This document shows, piece by piece, positions 6,417 through 13,954 of a DNA stretch of 42,733 bases. The stretch's first letter is position 1; every line of letters starts with the position of its first letter. Below the pieces are notes generated by a model. That model worked only from the letters and a program-made list of their open reading frames with translations, did no database searches and had not been told where the DNA came from. Source of the DNA: an uncultured Clostridia bacterium (GTDB lineage: Bacteria; Bacillota; Clostridia; Oscillospirales; Acutalibacteraceae). Both the position numbers and the translations under genes were made by a program. The stretch is taken from NCBI GenBank assembly GCA_947369085.1, contig CANBJR010000017.1, positions 1-42,733 of the forward strand. Direction: 5' to 3'.

Positions 6417-7055
6417 TTATTTTATTTCAAATTCTGGAAGATACCATTTGAGTGCTTTTTCTGCGCTTGCACCGCTTTGGCAAAGATAATTTAATCCGTT
6501 AATGCTCACACCTGCACACTCGCAGTTATTATCGTAGCTTTGCGAAAAGCAGTCCCAAGGTGACGCAACCGATGTTATGTATTTAAAATCTTCGCTTTCA
6601 AGAGTATAACCGCAGGAAATTTCCGAATAGGGGATAAACACCTTTTCATTATTGAATGTCAGAGTTTTTTTGTCAGCAGAGTTTACGATGCTTTTAATTC
6701 TTGAATAATATTCTTTTTCGGAATTATTTAAATTTTCTTCCGATATAAAAACCTCATTATTGTCCAAATCAAAATAATCAGGCTTTACATCAAAATCCGT
6801 ATTTATAAGTATTGCAATTGCCTTTATTGTTTCATCGCTAAATTTTTCTTTGCAAAGCGCATAAGTTAACCCAACGAGTGTTGTATCAGAATTTGTGTTA
6901 GTTTTTGTATCGTTTTTTGTTTTGCTTGTACTGCTTGTCAGCTTGTTTTCGTTTTTATTGCCGCTTGTTGAACATTTAACAGCCGTGAAAGGCAGCAGTG
7001 CCATTAAGATGAGCAATATTAAACATGTAAGAATTTTCTTTCCGATATTAAGCAC
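6417..7055 (-). CDS. Degenerate SpoIID/LytB-domain-like exported protein
   Basis: 212-aa protein with an N-terminal hydrophobic signal or anchor (about 8-27) and a Ser/Thr/Asn/Lys-rich linker (about 28-60). The remainder resembles the SpoIID domain of septal peptidoglycan lytic transglycosylases: FSDETIKAIAIL corresponds to the family segment before the AxAxRTY motif, YITSVASPWD to the SVxSPWD motif, and the end CAGVSINGLNYLCQ plus LKWYLPEFEI to GxGMSQxGAxxMA...LxxYYPGxEI. The catalytic glutamate segment and the HxxxGG motif are not preserved, so activity is doubtful. The start is a GTG at 7055 immediately after GAG; no better start is visible, so the N-terminus is uncertain. It lies upstream of cotJ on the same strand, consistent with a sporulation role. 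Confidence 0.6.
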   Translation of the reverse strand: MLNIGKKILTCLILLILMALLPFTAVKCSTSGNKNENKLTSSTSKTKNDTKTNTNSDTTLVGLTYALCKEKFSDETIKAIAILINTDFDVKPDYFDLDNNEVFISEENLNNSEKEYYSRIKSIVNSADKKTLTFNNEKVFIPYSEISCGYTLESEDFKYITSVASPWDCFSQSYDNNCECAGVSINGLNYLCQSGASAEKALKWYLPEFEIK

Positions 7056-7113
7056 CTCTTTATTTCACACAGAAAAATTTTATTTACATACGTAAATTGT
7101 GTTCTATTTTTTC

Positions 7114-7142
7114 TTGACATAATGATATATTTGTCTTAAAAT
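7114..7142 (+). promoter_or_regulatory. Sigma-A type promoter for the membrane protein gene
   Basis: TTGACA (7114-7119), 17-base spacer, TAAAAT (7137-7142), about 60 bases before the start codon at 7202. Perfect -35, near-consensus -10. Confidence 0.7.
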
Positions 7143-7201
7143 AATATATGTTCATAATAAAATTAAAATAACCTTAGTATATATAGAAACGGAGTAATTT
7201 T

Positions 7202-8518
7202 ATGAAGGTAAAATATTCGGTTATACCCTTTATATTGGCAGTAATTGCAACTATCGGACTTAAACTTATGAGTATTTTCGGTCTCGACGGAAGCGGAATG
7301 TTCTTGGGAATGAACAAAATGGGAATTACATATGCAGTTATAGGTGTAACTCTTGCGCTTTTTCTGGTGTGTGTAATTATCAATATTTTTGACAGAAAGA
7401 CAGCGCCGGTATATCCTTTAAAGAAGAATTACCTTGCAGGCGTCTTTGCCGTATTTGCAGGTGTTTCGGTTGCGGCTTCTGCAATAACTACGCTTTTGAA
7501 CACTACAAATGATTCGGAATATTACCTGATGACAGTTGTATGTGCTGCGTTTTCAATTCCTGCCGCAATTGCACTTATCCTTATGTCAAAGGTGCATTTT
7601 ACCGGCAAATCAACAATTTCCGGTGTGTCAATGCTCTTTATTTTTCCTGCGCTGTGGGGGTGTGCAGAGCTTGTTTCCGAGTTTCTTGTTGCGACCAAGG
7701 TTTCAATCTCGGCAAGTGATATGACTCCGCTTTTTTGCTACATTTTTATAACCCTTTACTACTTCTCACATTCTATGATTGTATCAAGAATAAAGGGCAG
7801 AAATCCGGTTAAAGCTTGCTTTATCTACGGACTTCCCGCAGTAGCAATCTCGCTTTCATACGGTCTTTATGTTATCTGCACAGCTATGATTGAGGGAACT
7901 CTTGCTACGCAGGTTCTCTTTGGTGCAGAACTTATTATTTTCTCGATTTACGCACTCTCATTCATCGTTGAAATGGCTTTTAATTCCTATACAAAGGATG
8001 AAATCGAGATTATTGACGGTATGCCCGATGATGAAGATACCTATGAAAACAGCTATGTTAAGTCGGGCGGTTACGATGAACTCGTATTTTCTGAAAGAAA
8101 AGATACAGATGATATTCAGGGAACTGTAACTAAAGTTGATAATACAGCTAAAGATGAGATTTCTTCATTTGCAGAGCTTGATGATTTTGTAATTGGATAC
8201 GGCACAGAAGAGGACAGCGAGCCTATTCCTTATCTTACCAAAAAAGAAATGAAAAAAGCAACCTCATCAAGACTTGTTTTTTACAACAATGATTCAGAAG
8301 AAGATTCTAAGGCAGATGATATTAAAGAAGAACCTGATGAACTGAATACTGCTTTTTCTAAAACAGAAACGTCTGTTAAAACCGAGGTATCTGTTAATAA
8401 TGAAACCGCTGAAGCTAAAAAAGAAAAATCTGTTGTGACTCCTATTGAAAGCAAAACTCCCGAAAAGGAGTTAAGCGACATTGACTTGCTCTTGCAGGAG
8501 CTTGACAGCAAAAAATAA
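7202..8518 (+). CDS. Polytopic membrane protein with long acidic cytoplasmic tail, unknown function
   Basis: 438-aa protein I cannot assign to a family. The first about 265 residues contain seven or eight hydrophobic segments (about 5-25, 41-61, 78-97, 109-129, 143-165, 172-192, 205-228, 234-258). The remaining about 170 residues are hydrophilic and strongly acidic, with repeated D/E-rich and S/T-rich stretches (for example GMPDDEDTYENSY and NNDSEEDSKADD) and a final leucine-rich LSDIDLLLQEL motif that could be a docking helix. ATG 7202 has GGAG 7 bases upstream, and a strong promoter lies at 7114-7142. The next gene has its own promoter, so this gene seems monocistronic. The charged tail suggests protein interaction at the inner membrane face; this is inference. 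Confidence 0.8.
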   Translation: MKVKYSVIPFILAVIATIGLKLMSIFGLDGSGMFLGMNKMGITYAVIGVTLALFLVCVIINIFDRKTAPVYPLKKNYLAGVFAVFAGVSVAASAITTLLNTTNDSEYYLMTVVCAAFSIPAAIALILMSKVHFTGKSTISGVSMLFIFPALWGCAELVSEFLVATKVSISASDMTPLFCYIFITLYYFSHSMIVSRIKGRNPVKACFIYGLPAVAISLSYGLYVICTAMIEGTLATQVLFGAELIIFSIYALSFIVEMAFNSYTKDEIEIIDGMPDDEDTYENSYVKSGGYDELVFSERKDTDDIQGTVTKVDNTAKDEISSFAELDDFVIGYGTEEDSEPIPYLTKKEMKKATSSRLVFYNNDSEEDSKADDIKEEPDELNTAFSKTETSVKTEVSVNNETAEAKKEKSVVTPIESKTPEKELSDIDLLLQELDSKK

Positions 8519-8521
8519 TTG

Positions 8522-8550
8522 TTGACATTGTAATTTATCAGTGTTATTAT
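8522..8550 (+). promoter_or_regulatory. Promoter of the thrS T-box transcript
   Basis: TTGACA (8522-8527), 17-base spacer, TATTAT (8545-8550). It lies just after the stop of the upstream membrane gene and starts a leader of about 275 bases. Confidence 0.75.
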
Positions 8551-8556
8551 TAGTTT

Positions 8557-8793
8557 AAATAATAAATCAATGATAAGGACACGGTTTGTAAATTCCCATT
8601 TTCAGAGAGCGGATTATATGCTGAAAAATCCGTATTTGGTCTTACATTCTACCACCTTTGAGACTGCACAGGAAATGGTGCGGCGTATAACTGCGTTAAA
8701 GTTTTTGAGGGCAATTCTATTGCCGAATACGGGTGGAACCACGAGTAAATTCGTCCCAATATTCCATAATGGAATATTGGGATTTTATTTTTA
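8557..8793 (+). ncRNA. T-box riboswitch, threonine type
   Basis: The leader of thrS contains the T-box sequence GGGTGGAACCACG (8731-8743), which pairs with the free 3' end of uncharged tRNA. A stem I region precedes it with candidate specifier codon ACC (threonine) within ACCACC at 8651-8656. The leader ends in a terminator: CCCAATATTCC (8755-8765) pairs with GGAATATTGGG (8771-8781), followed by a T-rich tract. Uncharged tRNA-Thr should favour the antiterminator and switch on thrS. The specifier assignment follows from the downstream gene and is less certain than the T-box itself. Confidence 0.9.
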
Positions 8794-8832
8794 TATTTGT
8801 ATATAATAATTTTTATGATAAGGAGAATAACA

Positions 8833-10776
8833 ATGATTAAGGTTGAATTAAAAGGCGGAGTAGTCAAGGAATTTGACAGTAATATTACTCCTGCTGAAAT
8901 TGCAAAATCAATCGGCGCAGGACTTTACAAATCAGTTTGCTGTGCAAAAGTGAACGGCGAGGTTGTCGATTTGCGTACCGAGCTTACAAACGATTGTAAG
9001 CTTGAACTTCTTACATTTGATGATCCCGAAGGTAAAAAGGCATTTTGGCACACGGCTTCTCATGTGCTTGCTCAGGCTGTAAAAAGACTTTATCCAAGCG
9101 CAAAGTGCGCGATCGGACCTGCAATTGACAGCGGATTTTACTATGACTTTGATGTAGAAAAGCCGTTTTCAGCTGATGACCTTGAAAAAATCAAGGCTGA
9201 AATGAAGAAAATTGTTAAGTCCGGTGTTGAACTTGAACGCTTTGAACTTTCTCCTAAGGAGGCTGTTGCAAAGCTTGAAGAAATGAACGAGCCTTACAAG
9301 GTAGAACTTGCAAAGGAACATTCAGACAAGGGTGAAAACATAACTTTCTATAAGCAGGACGATTTTACAGACCTCTGTGCAGGACCTCACCTTTTGAACG
9401 TTTCTGTAATCAAGGCTGTTGAGCTTACAAACTGTACAGGCGCTTACTGGAGAGGTGACGCTAACAATGCACAGCTTTGCCGAGTTTACGGTGTTGCATT
9501 TCCAAAGGCTTCAATGCTTGACGAACATCTCAAAATGCTTGCTGAGGCAAAGAACCGTGACCATAACAAAATCGGTCGTGAGCTTGAGCTCTTTACAACA
9601 TCCGAGGTTATCGGTCAGGGACTTCCTATTCTTCTTCCGAAAGGCGCAAGAATTATTCAGCTTTTACAGCGTTTTGTTGAGGACGAGGAACAGAAGAGGG
9701 GCTGGCAGCTCACAAAAACTCCGTATATGGCAAAGAGCGACCTTTACAAAATCAGCGGCCACTGGGATCACTATCAGGATGGTATGTTTATTCTCGGCGA
9801 CCCCGAAAAGGATGATGAGGTTTATGCACTGCGTCCTATGACTTGTCCGTTCCAATATCAGGCTTACTTAAACCGTCAGCGCTCCTACCGTGATCTTCCG
9901 CTCCGATACAACGAAACTTCAACGCTGTTCCGCAACGAGGCAAGCGGTGAAATGCACGGACTTATCAGAGTAAGACAGTTCACACTTTCCGAAGGTCACC
10001 TTATGTGTACCCCCGAACAGCTTGAGGATGAATTCAAGAATTGTCTGGAACTTGCAATCTATATGCTCAAAACCCTCGGCCTTTATGATGACGTTTCCTA
10101 TCGTTTTTCAAAGTGGGATCCAAATGATACAGAAAAATACATCGGTACGGCTGAACAGTGGAATGAAGCACAGGATATGATGCAGAAGATTCTTGACCAC
10201 CTTGAAATTCCGTATGTTGAGGGAATAGGCGAAGCTGCTTTTTATGGTCCTAAGCTTGACATTCAGATTAAGAATGTTTACGGCAAAGAAGATACACTTA
10301 TCACAATTCAGATTGACCAGATGCTCGCAGAGAAATTCGGAATGGAATACGTTGACAAAGACGGAACAAAGAAGATTCCCTGCATTATTCACAGAAGCTC
10401 AATTGGCTGTTACGAAAGAACGCTTGCACTTCTTATCGAAAAGTATGCCGGCGCATTCCCGATGTGGCTTGCTCCTGTACAGGTTAAGCTGCTTGCTGTA
10501 GCAGACAGACACCTTGATTACGTTTATGAAATCAAAAAGGCGCTTGAAGAAAAGGGAATGCGTGTTGAAGTCGACGGTAGAAGTGAGAAAATCGGTTACA
10601 AAATCCGTGAAGCACAGCTTGAAAAGGTTCCTTATATGTTCATCATCGGTGATAAGGACATTGAGGCTCAGACTGTTTCGGTTCGCCACAGAAAAGAGGG
10701 TGACCTCGGCGCAATGAAGCTTGAACAGTTTATAGATATGGCTGTTGAAGAAATTGACACTAAAGCTATTAAATAA
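8833..10776 (+). CDS. thrS: Threonine--tRNA ligase
   Basis: 647-aa class II synthetase that charges tRNA-Thr. Domains in order: TGS (about 1-60), editing domain (about 65-225) with HTASH and DLCAGPHL zinc/editing residues, catalytic core (about 270-530) with MTCPFQYQ, SYRDLPLRYNE and FRNEASGEMHGL, then the anticodon-binding domain (about 545-640). Length is typical. ATG 8833 is chosen because AAGGAG (8820-8825) precedes it; the in-frame extension from 8797 lies in the terminator of the T-box. Expression is under the threonine T-box upstream. Confidence 0.97.
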   Translation: MIKVELKGGVVKEFDSNITPAEIAKSIGAGLYKSVCCAKVNGEVVDLRTELTNDCKLELLTFDDPEGKKAFWHTASHVLAQAVKRLYPSAKCAIGPAIDSGFYYDFDVEKPFSADDLEKIKAEMKKIVKSGVELERFELSPKEAVAKLEEMNEPYKVELAKEHSDKGENITFYKQDDFTDLCAGPHLLNVSVIKAVELTNCTGAYWRGDANNAQLCRVYGVAFPKASMLDEHLKMLAEAKNRDHNKIGRELELFTTSEVIGQGLPILLPKGARIIQLLQRFVEDEEQKRGWQLTKTPYMAKSDLYKISGHWDHYQDGMFILGDPEKDDEVYALRPMTCPFQYQAYLNRQRSYRDLPLRYNETSTLFRNEASGEMHGLIRVRQFTLSEGHLMCTPEQLEDEFKNCLELAIYMLKTLGLYDDVSYRFSKWDPNDTEKYIGTAEQWNEAQDMMQKILDHLEIPYVEGIGEAAFYGPKLDIQIKNVYGKEDTLITIQIDQMLAEKFGMEYVDKDGTKKIPCIIHRSSIGCYERTLALLIEKYAGAFPMWLAPVQVKLLAVADRHLDYVYEIKKALEEKGMRVEVDGRSEKIGYKIREAQLEKVPYMFIIGDKDIEAQTVSVRHRKEGDLGAMKLEQFIDMAVEEIDTKAIK

Positions 10777-10808
10777 TCTTATATAACGGACTAAAAAGCA
10801 GGTGAAAT

Positions 10809-11624
10809 ATGTCCTACGGACTTACACCGTACGATAAAAAACACTATCGTGACTCCAAACGGCGCAGACGTCAGGCTGCAAAGGCTGAAAAGATAGGCAG
10901 AATACTCCCATTTTCCACAGCAAGGCGGCGTCTTGTTATCATAACAATAGTTGCTGTACTTGTTGTCGGTGCATCAGTCGGCGGTTACTTTGCTTACAGG
11001 ACCTTTACCGATATGACTGAGTCTGATTCGGTACAGCAGAATAATCAGGAGAAAAGCGGCGAGCTTTTGCGTGTGGTGAACAGCAGTAATCCTCTGCCTG
11101 ACGATTATCAGCCAGAGCTAAAAAGCTTAGGTAATTTTAAGGTGAATACCCTTGCGGTAGATAATCTTAAAAATTTCTGCAATAAAGCAAGGGAATCGGG
11201 CTTAAACATAAATCTTGTTTCGGCATATATTTCCTTTGAAGAGCAGGAAATGTTGTACAATGAAAAGCTAACGGAGTTTGTAACTAATCCCGAATACACT
11301 GAGGTAAGAGCACAGGCAGCGGTTCAGAAAATCGTTCCAAAGGGCGGCTGCAGTGAGGCTCAAACTGGACTTCTTGTCGGTTTTGAGATATCTGACGAAA
11401 AGACCCGGGCGTTTATTGAACGTGAATGTATAAAATTCGGCTTTATTCAGCGTTACCCAAAGGATAAAGAGGATGTTACAAAAATGAGCGAGAATAAAAT
11501 GCTCTACCGTTATGTTGGAGTTGAGAACGCCGGAAAGATGCGTTCATTTAATATGAGCCTTGAAGAATACTCCGAGTATGTTGCAATTCAAAATGCCGAA
11601 AGCGTTGATGCTCAAACGGAGTAG
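10809..11624 (+). CDS. VanY/M15-like D,D-carboxypeptidase homologue lacking catalytic residues
   Basis: 271-aa membrane-anchored protein: basic cytoplasmic N-terminus (KRRRRQAAK), one transmembrane helix at about 42-64, then an extracytoplasmic domain of the M15B (VanY/DacB) fold. Family landmarks are recognisable: VNSSNPLPDDYQPEL, NLVSAYISFEEQ, CSEAQTGLLVG, KFGFIQRYPKDKED, YRYVG. The residues normally binding zinc and substrate are changed: SGYRS reads SAYIS, SEHQTGLAVD reads SEAQTGLLVG (both the His and the Asp lost), and EPWHYRYVG reads NKMLYRYVG (His lost). It is therefore probably a non-enzymatic peptidoglycan-binding or regulatory protein. It follows thrS by 32 bases and may be co-transcribed. 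Confidence 0.85.
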   Translation: MSYGLTPYDKKHYRDSKRRRRQAAKAEKIGRILPFSTARRRLVIITIVAVLVVGASVGGYFAYRTFTDMTESDSVQQNNQEKSGELLRVVNSSNPLPDDYQPELKSLGNFKVNTLAVDNLKNFCNKARESGLNINLVSAYISFEEQEMLYNEKLTEFVTNPEYTEVRAQAAVQKIVPKGGCSEAQTGLLVGFEISDEKTRAFIERECIKFGFIQRYPKDKEDVTKMSENKMLYRYVGVENAGKMRSFNMSLEEYSEYVAIQNAESVDAQTE

Positions 11625-11708
11625 CCAGCTGATATTCCGAGTTTTATAAGACTTATGCTTGCAAAAGTCCTTTGCCTATAAAAAATTCTGGAATAATTCA
11701 AAAAACAC

Positions 11709-11737
11709 TTGCAATTTGTAAACATATGTAGTATAAT
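11709..11737 (+). promoter_or_regulatory. Promoter of rpmE
   Basis: TTGCAA (11709-11714), 17-base spacer, TATAAT (11732-11737), 38 bases before the rpmE start codon. Confidence 0.7.
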
Positions 11738-11775
11738 AACTCTGTTAATTGTGCAAAGACAGGCAGGTGAAAATA

Positions 11776-11979
11776 ATGAAAGAGAATATCCATCCAAAGT
11801 ATGAGCAGACAACAATTACTTGTGCTTGCGGTAATGTTATTGAAACAGGTTCAACAAAGAAGGACATTCGTGTTGAAGTTTGTTCAAAATGTCACCCCTT
11901 CTTCACAGGAAAGCAGAAATTAGTTGATACAGGCGGACGTGTTGACAGATTCAAAAAGCGTTTCGGCATGGATAAATAA
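11776..11979 (+). CDS. rpmE: 50S ribosomal protein L31
   Basis: 67-aa L31 of the zinc-binding (C+) type: CACGNV and [12 protein letters not shown] provide the cysteine ligands, and the end VDRFKKRFG is typical. ATG 11776 gives the usual N-terminus [15 protein letters not shown] lies 8 bases upstream. It has its own promoter and a terminator, so it is a single-gene unit. C+ paralogues are expressed under zinc-replete conditions and can be replaced by a C- form in zinc starvation in some Firmicutes; no C- copy is visible here. Confidence 0.97.
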   Translation: MKENIHPKYEQTTITCACGNVIETGSTKKDIRVEVCSKCHPFFTGKQKLVDTGGRVDRFKKRFGMDK

Positions 11980-11994
11980 TTTTTACGTAATTGT

Positions 11995-12023
11995 TAAGAC
12001 GGCGCTTCGGCGTCGTCTTATTT
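11995..12023 (+). terminator. Rho-independent terminator of rpmE
   Basis: Stem TAAGACGGCGC with GCGTCGTCTTA around a TTCG tetraloop (one wobble pair), followed by TTT. Confidence 0.8.
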
Positions 12024-12087
12024 GCTTTAAGGCGATGACAGCAAATTGTATAATATTGCCTTTAATGAAGTTTTATGAGGTACCATA

Positions 12088-12735
12088 ATGACTAAAGACT
12101 ACAAAACTGTTCAAAATGAAGCTCAGTCTGAGTTTACTGAAAAGCGTTCACGCTTTATTGGCTATTGCAAGCCTGTTAGTAATGAACAGGAAGCGGTTGA
12201 TTTTATCAACTCAAAACGAAGCGAGCATTGGAACGCTACTCATAATGTGTACGCTTACTCATTAAGAGAGGGCAATATTAAGCGCTACAGCGACGACGGC
12301 GAGCCGTCGGGTACAGCCGGAATGCCCGTGCTTGATGTAATTACAAAAAATGAAATATACGATGTTTGTATTGTTGTAACACGTTACTTCGGCGGAGTAT
12401 TGCTCGGAACGGGCGGACTTGTGCGGGCCTACTCGCAGGGCGCAAAGGTCGCCTTGGAAGCGGGAAATGTTGTAATGATGCAAAACTGTCTTATATGTCA
12501 GACTCGATGCAGTTACAACCAGTACGGTAAGGTATCTTCACTTATTATGGAAATCGGCGCAGTAATTGACGATACCGTTTATGAAACCGATGTGCTGATA
12601 AAATTTCATATAAAGCCTGAAAATCTTGATAAACTTAATAAACAGCTTGCAGACGCAACCTCGGGCGAGATTCAGGCAACATCGGACAGTGAAAAGTATT
12701 TTATGTGCGAAACTGCGTTAAAGCCGAATAAATAG
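12088..12735 (+). CDS. YigZ/IMPACT family protein
   Basis: 215-aa protein of the UPF0029/IMPACT family. The N-terminal domain (about 1-130) shows FTEKRSRFIGY, the HWNATHNVYAY segment, DDGEPSGTAG and TRYFGGVLLGTGGLVRAYS, all hallmarks of YigZ. The C-terminal DUF1949 domain (about 140-205) has a ferredoxin-like fold. Eukaryotic IMPACT regulates the Gcn2 kinase through Gcn1, but the bacterial role is unclear; ribosome or nucleic acid binding has been proposed. AGG lies 9 bases before ATG 12088. It stands alone between a terminator and the rplU promoter. Confidence 0.92.
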   Translation: MTKDYKTVQNEAQSEFTEKRSRFIGYCKPVSNEQEAVDFINSKRSEHWNATHNVYAYSLREGNIKRYSDDGEPSGTAGMPVLDVITKNEIYDVCIVVTRYFGGVLLGTGGLVRAYSQGAKVALEAGNVVMMQNCLICQTRCSYNQYGKVSSLIMEIGAVIDDTVYETDVLIKFHIKPENLDKLNKQLADATSGEIQATSDSEKYFMCETALKPNK

Positions 12736-12766
12736 CGCAATAGCCATAAAAATAAGGAAAAAATTG

Positions 12767-12795
12767 TTGACAACACATTTTCTTTGTGGTATATT
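12767..12795 (+). promoter_or_regulatory. Promoter of the rplU-prp-rpmA operon
   Basis: TTGACA (12767-12772), 17-base spacer, TATATT (12790-12795): near-consensus, fitting a strong ribosomal-protein operon. Confidence 0.8.
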
Positions 12796-12801
12796 ATATA
12801 A

Positions 12802-12876
12802 GCCGCATATTGTGGGTTATAAGTGAGTTTTTTTCCACCCATAGATAGCGAGCCTAATGTAAAGGATGGTACTAAA
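12802..12876 (+). ncRNA. Probable structured rplU leader (L21 leader-like)
   Basis: About 75 bases of untranslated leader between the promoter and rplU, with a hairpin formed by GTGGG (12811-12815) and CCACC (12835-12839). Ribosomal L21 leaders that respond to the product protein are known in Firmicutes; I place this one by position and by the hairpin, not by a match to the family model. Confidence 0.4.
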
Positions 12877-13185
12877 ATGTACGCAGTTATTCAGACAGGC
12901 GGTAAGCAGTACAAGGTAACAAATGACGAAGTTATCTTTGTTGAAAAGCTTAACGCTGAAGCAGCTGAAACAGTAACATTCGACGTTGTAGCCGTTGGCA
13001 CAGACGATGGCCTTAAGGTTGGCACACCTTTTGTTGAGGGTGCAAAGGTTACTGCTGAAGTATTAAAGAACGGTAAGGGCAAGAAAATCAGAGTTGCTAC
13101 TTACAAGCCCAAAAAAGGCGAGAAGAGAACAATGGGTCACAGACAGCCTTACACACAGGTTAAGATTACTTCAATCGAAGCCTGA
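12877..13185 (+). CDS. rplU: 50S ribosomal protein L21
   Basis: 102-aa L21: [13 protein letters not shown] at the start and the [21 protein letters not shown] end are diagnostic. ATG 12877 gives the normal N-terminus and has AAAGGA at 12861-12866; the in-frame upstream start at 12823 falls in the leader. It opens the conserved rplU-prp-rpmA operon. Two bases separate its stop from the prp start. Confidence 0.97.
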   Translation: MYAVIQTGGKQYKVTNDEVIFVEKLNAEAAETVTFDVVAVGTDDGLKVGTPFVEGAKVTAEVLKNGKGKKIRVATYKPKKGEKRTMGHRQPYTQVKITSIEA

Positions 13186-13187
13186 GT

Positions 13188-13505
13188 ATGATTACGGTAA
13201 CTTTTAATTGTTCGGGTAATTTAATTTGCGGTTTTGAAATATCGGGTCATTCGGGTTTTTCCGAAGAGGGCAGTGATATTGTGTGTGCGGCAGTCAGCTC
13301 TGCTGTATATTTTGCGGCGAACACAATTACCGAAATTTTGCATATCAATGCAGATGTTACCGAAAATGACGGATTTATGCGTTTAAGTCTGTCAAAGCGT
13401 GAAGCTGAAAATTCAGCCGTAGTTTTAGACGGGTTAAGGCTTCATTTAACTGCTCTTTCGGAGCAATACACAAAGTATATTAAAGTGAAAAATTCGGAGG
13501 TGTAA
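13188..13505 (+). CDS. prp: Ribosomal-processing cysteine protease Prp
   Basis: 105-aa Prp (YsxB family), the protease that removes the N-terminal extension of L27 in Firmicutes and relatives. The catalytic pair is visible: His21 in SGHSGF and Cys33 in [11 protein letters not shown]. Its position between rplU and rpmA is the usual one, and the L27 encoded next carries the matching cleavage motif. ATG 13188 follows the rplU stop by two bases. Confidence 0.93.
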   Translation: MITVTFNCSGNLICGFEISGHSGFSEEGSDIVCAAVSSAVYFAANTITEILHINADVTENDGFMRLSLSKREAENSAVVLDGLRLHLTALSEQYTKYIKVKNSEV

Positions 13506-13509
13506 GGTA

Positions 13510-13794
13510 ATGCTTAAAATAAACATTCAGTTATTCGCTCACAAAAAAGGTATGGGTTCTACAAAGAACGGCCGTGACAGTGAATCAAAGCGTCTTGGCG
13601 TTAAGCGTGCAGACGGACAGAAGGTTCTCGCAGGCAACATCCTTGTAAAGCAGAGAGGTACACATATTCATCCCGGTGAAAATGTAGGCATCGGCTCTGA
13701 TGACACACTGTTTGCAAAGATTGACGGTGTAGTAAGATTTGAGCGTGTTGGCAAAGACAGAAAGCGTGCAAGCGTTTACCCTGTTGAGCAGTAA
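13510..13794 (+). CDS. rpmA: 50S ribosomal protein L27 (precursor with Prp cleavage site)
   Basis: 94-aa L27. The first ten residues ([10 protein letters not shown]) form the extension found in Firmicutes; cleavage after FA by Prp would expose [14 protein letters not shown], the mature N-terminus that reaches the peptidyl transferase centre. The remainder ([13 protein letters not shown]) is standard. GGAGG overlaps the end of prp, implying translational coupling. A strong terminator follows. Confidence 0.97.
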   Translation: MLKINIQLFAHKKGMGSTKNGRDSESKRLGVKRADGQKVLAGNILVKQRGTHIHPGENVGIGSDDTLFAKIDGVVRFERVGKDRKRASVYPVEQ

Positions 13795-13809
13795 GCATAA
13801 ATCGTTTGA

Positions 13810-13834
13810 GGGTGGATTTTATCCACCCTTTTTG
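13810..13834 (+). terminator. Rho-independent terminator of rplU-prp-rpmA
   Basis: GGGTGGA (13810-13816) pairs with TCCACCC (13822-13828) around a 5-base loop, followed by a run of T. Confidence 0.88.
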
Positions 13835-13954
13835 TTTATACTATTAATAATATATCTATTGAATATTAGTAGCGGATGGCTTTAATACTGATATTTCAAA
13901 TGTCAAGGTTAGCTTTCCGAAATAACTGTAACATTTTAAAACGGAGTACATTTT

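Noticed and set aside
6330..6420. Sigma-E-like promoter before cotJA
   Set aside because: An ATATT and a CATATA are present, but spacing (17) and match are not good enough to annotate, though such a promoter would be expected.
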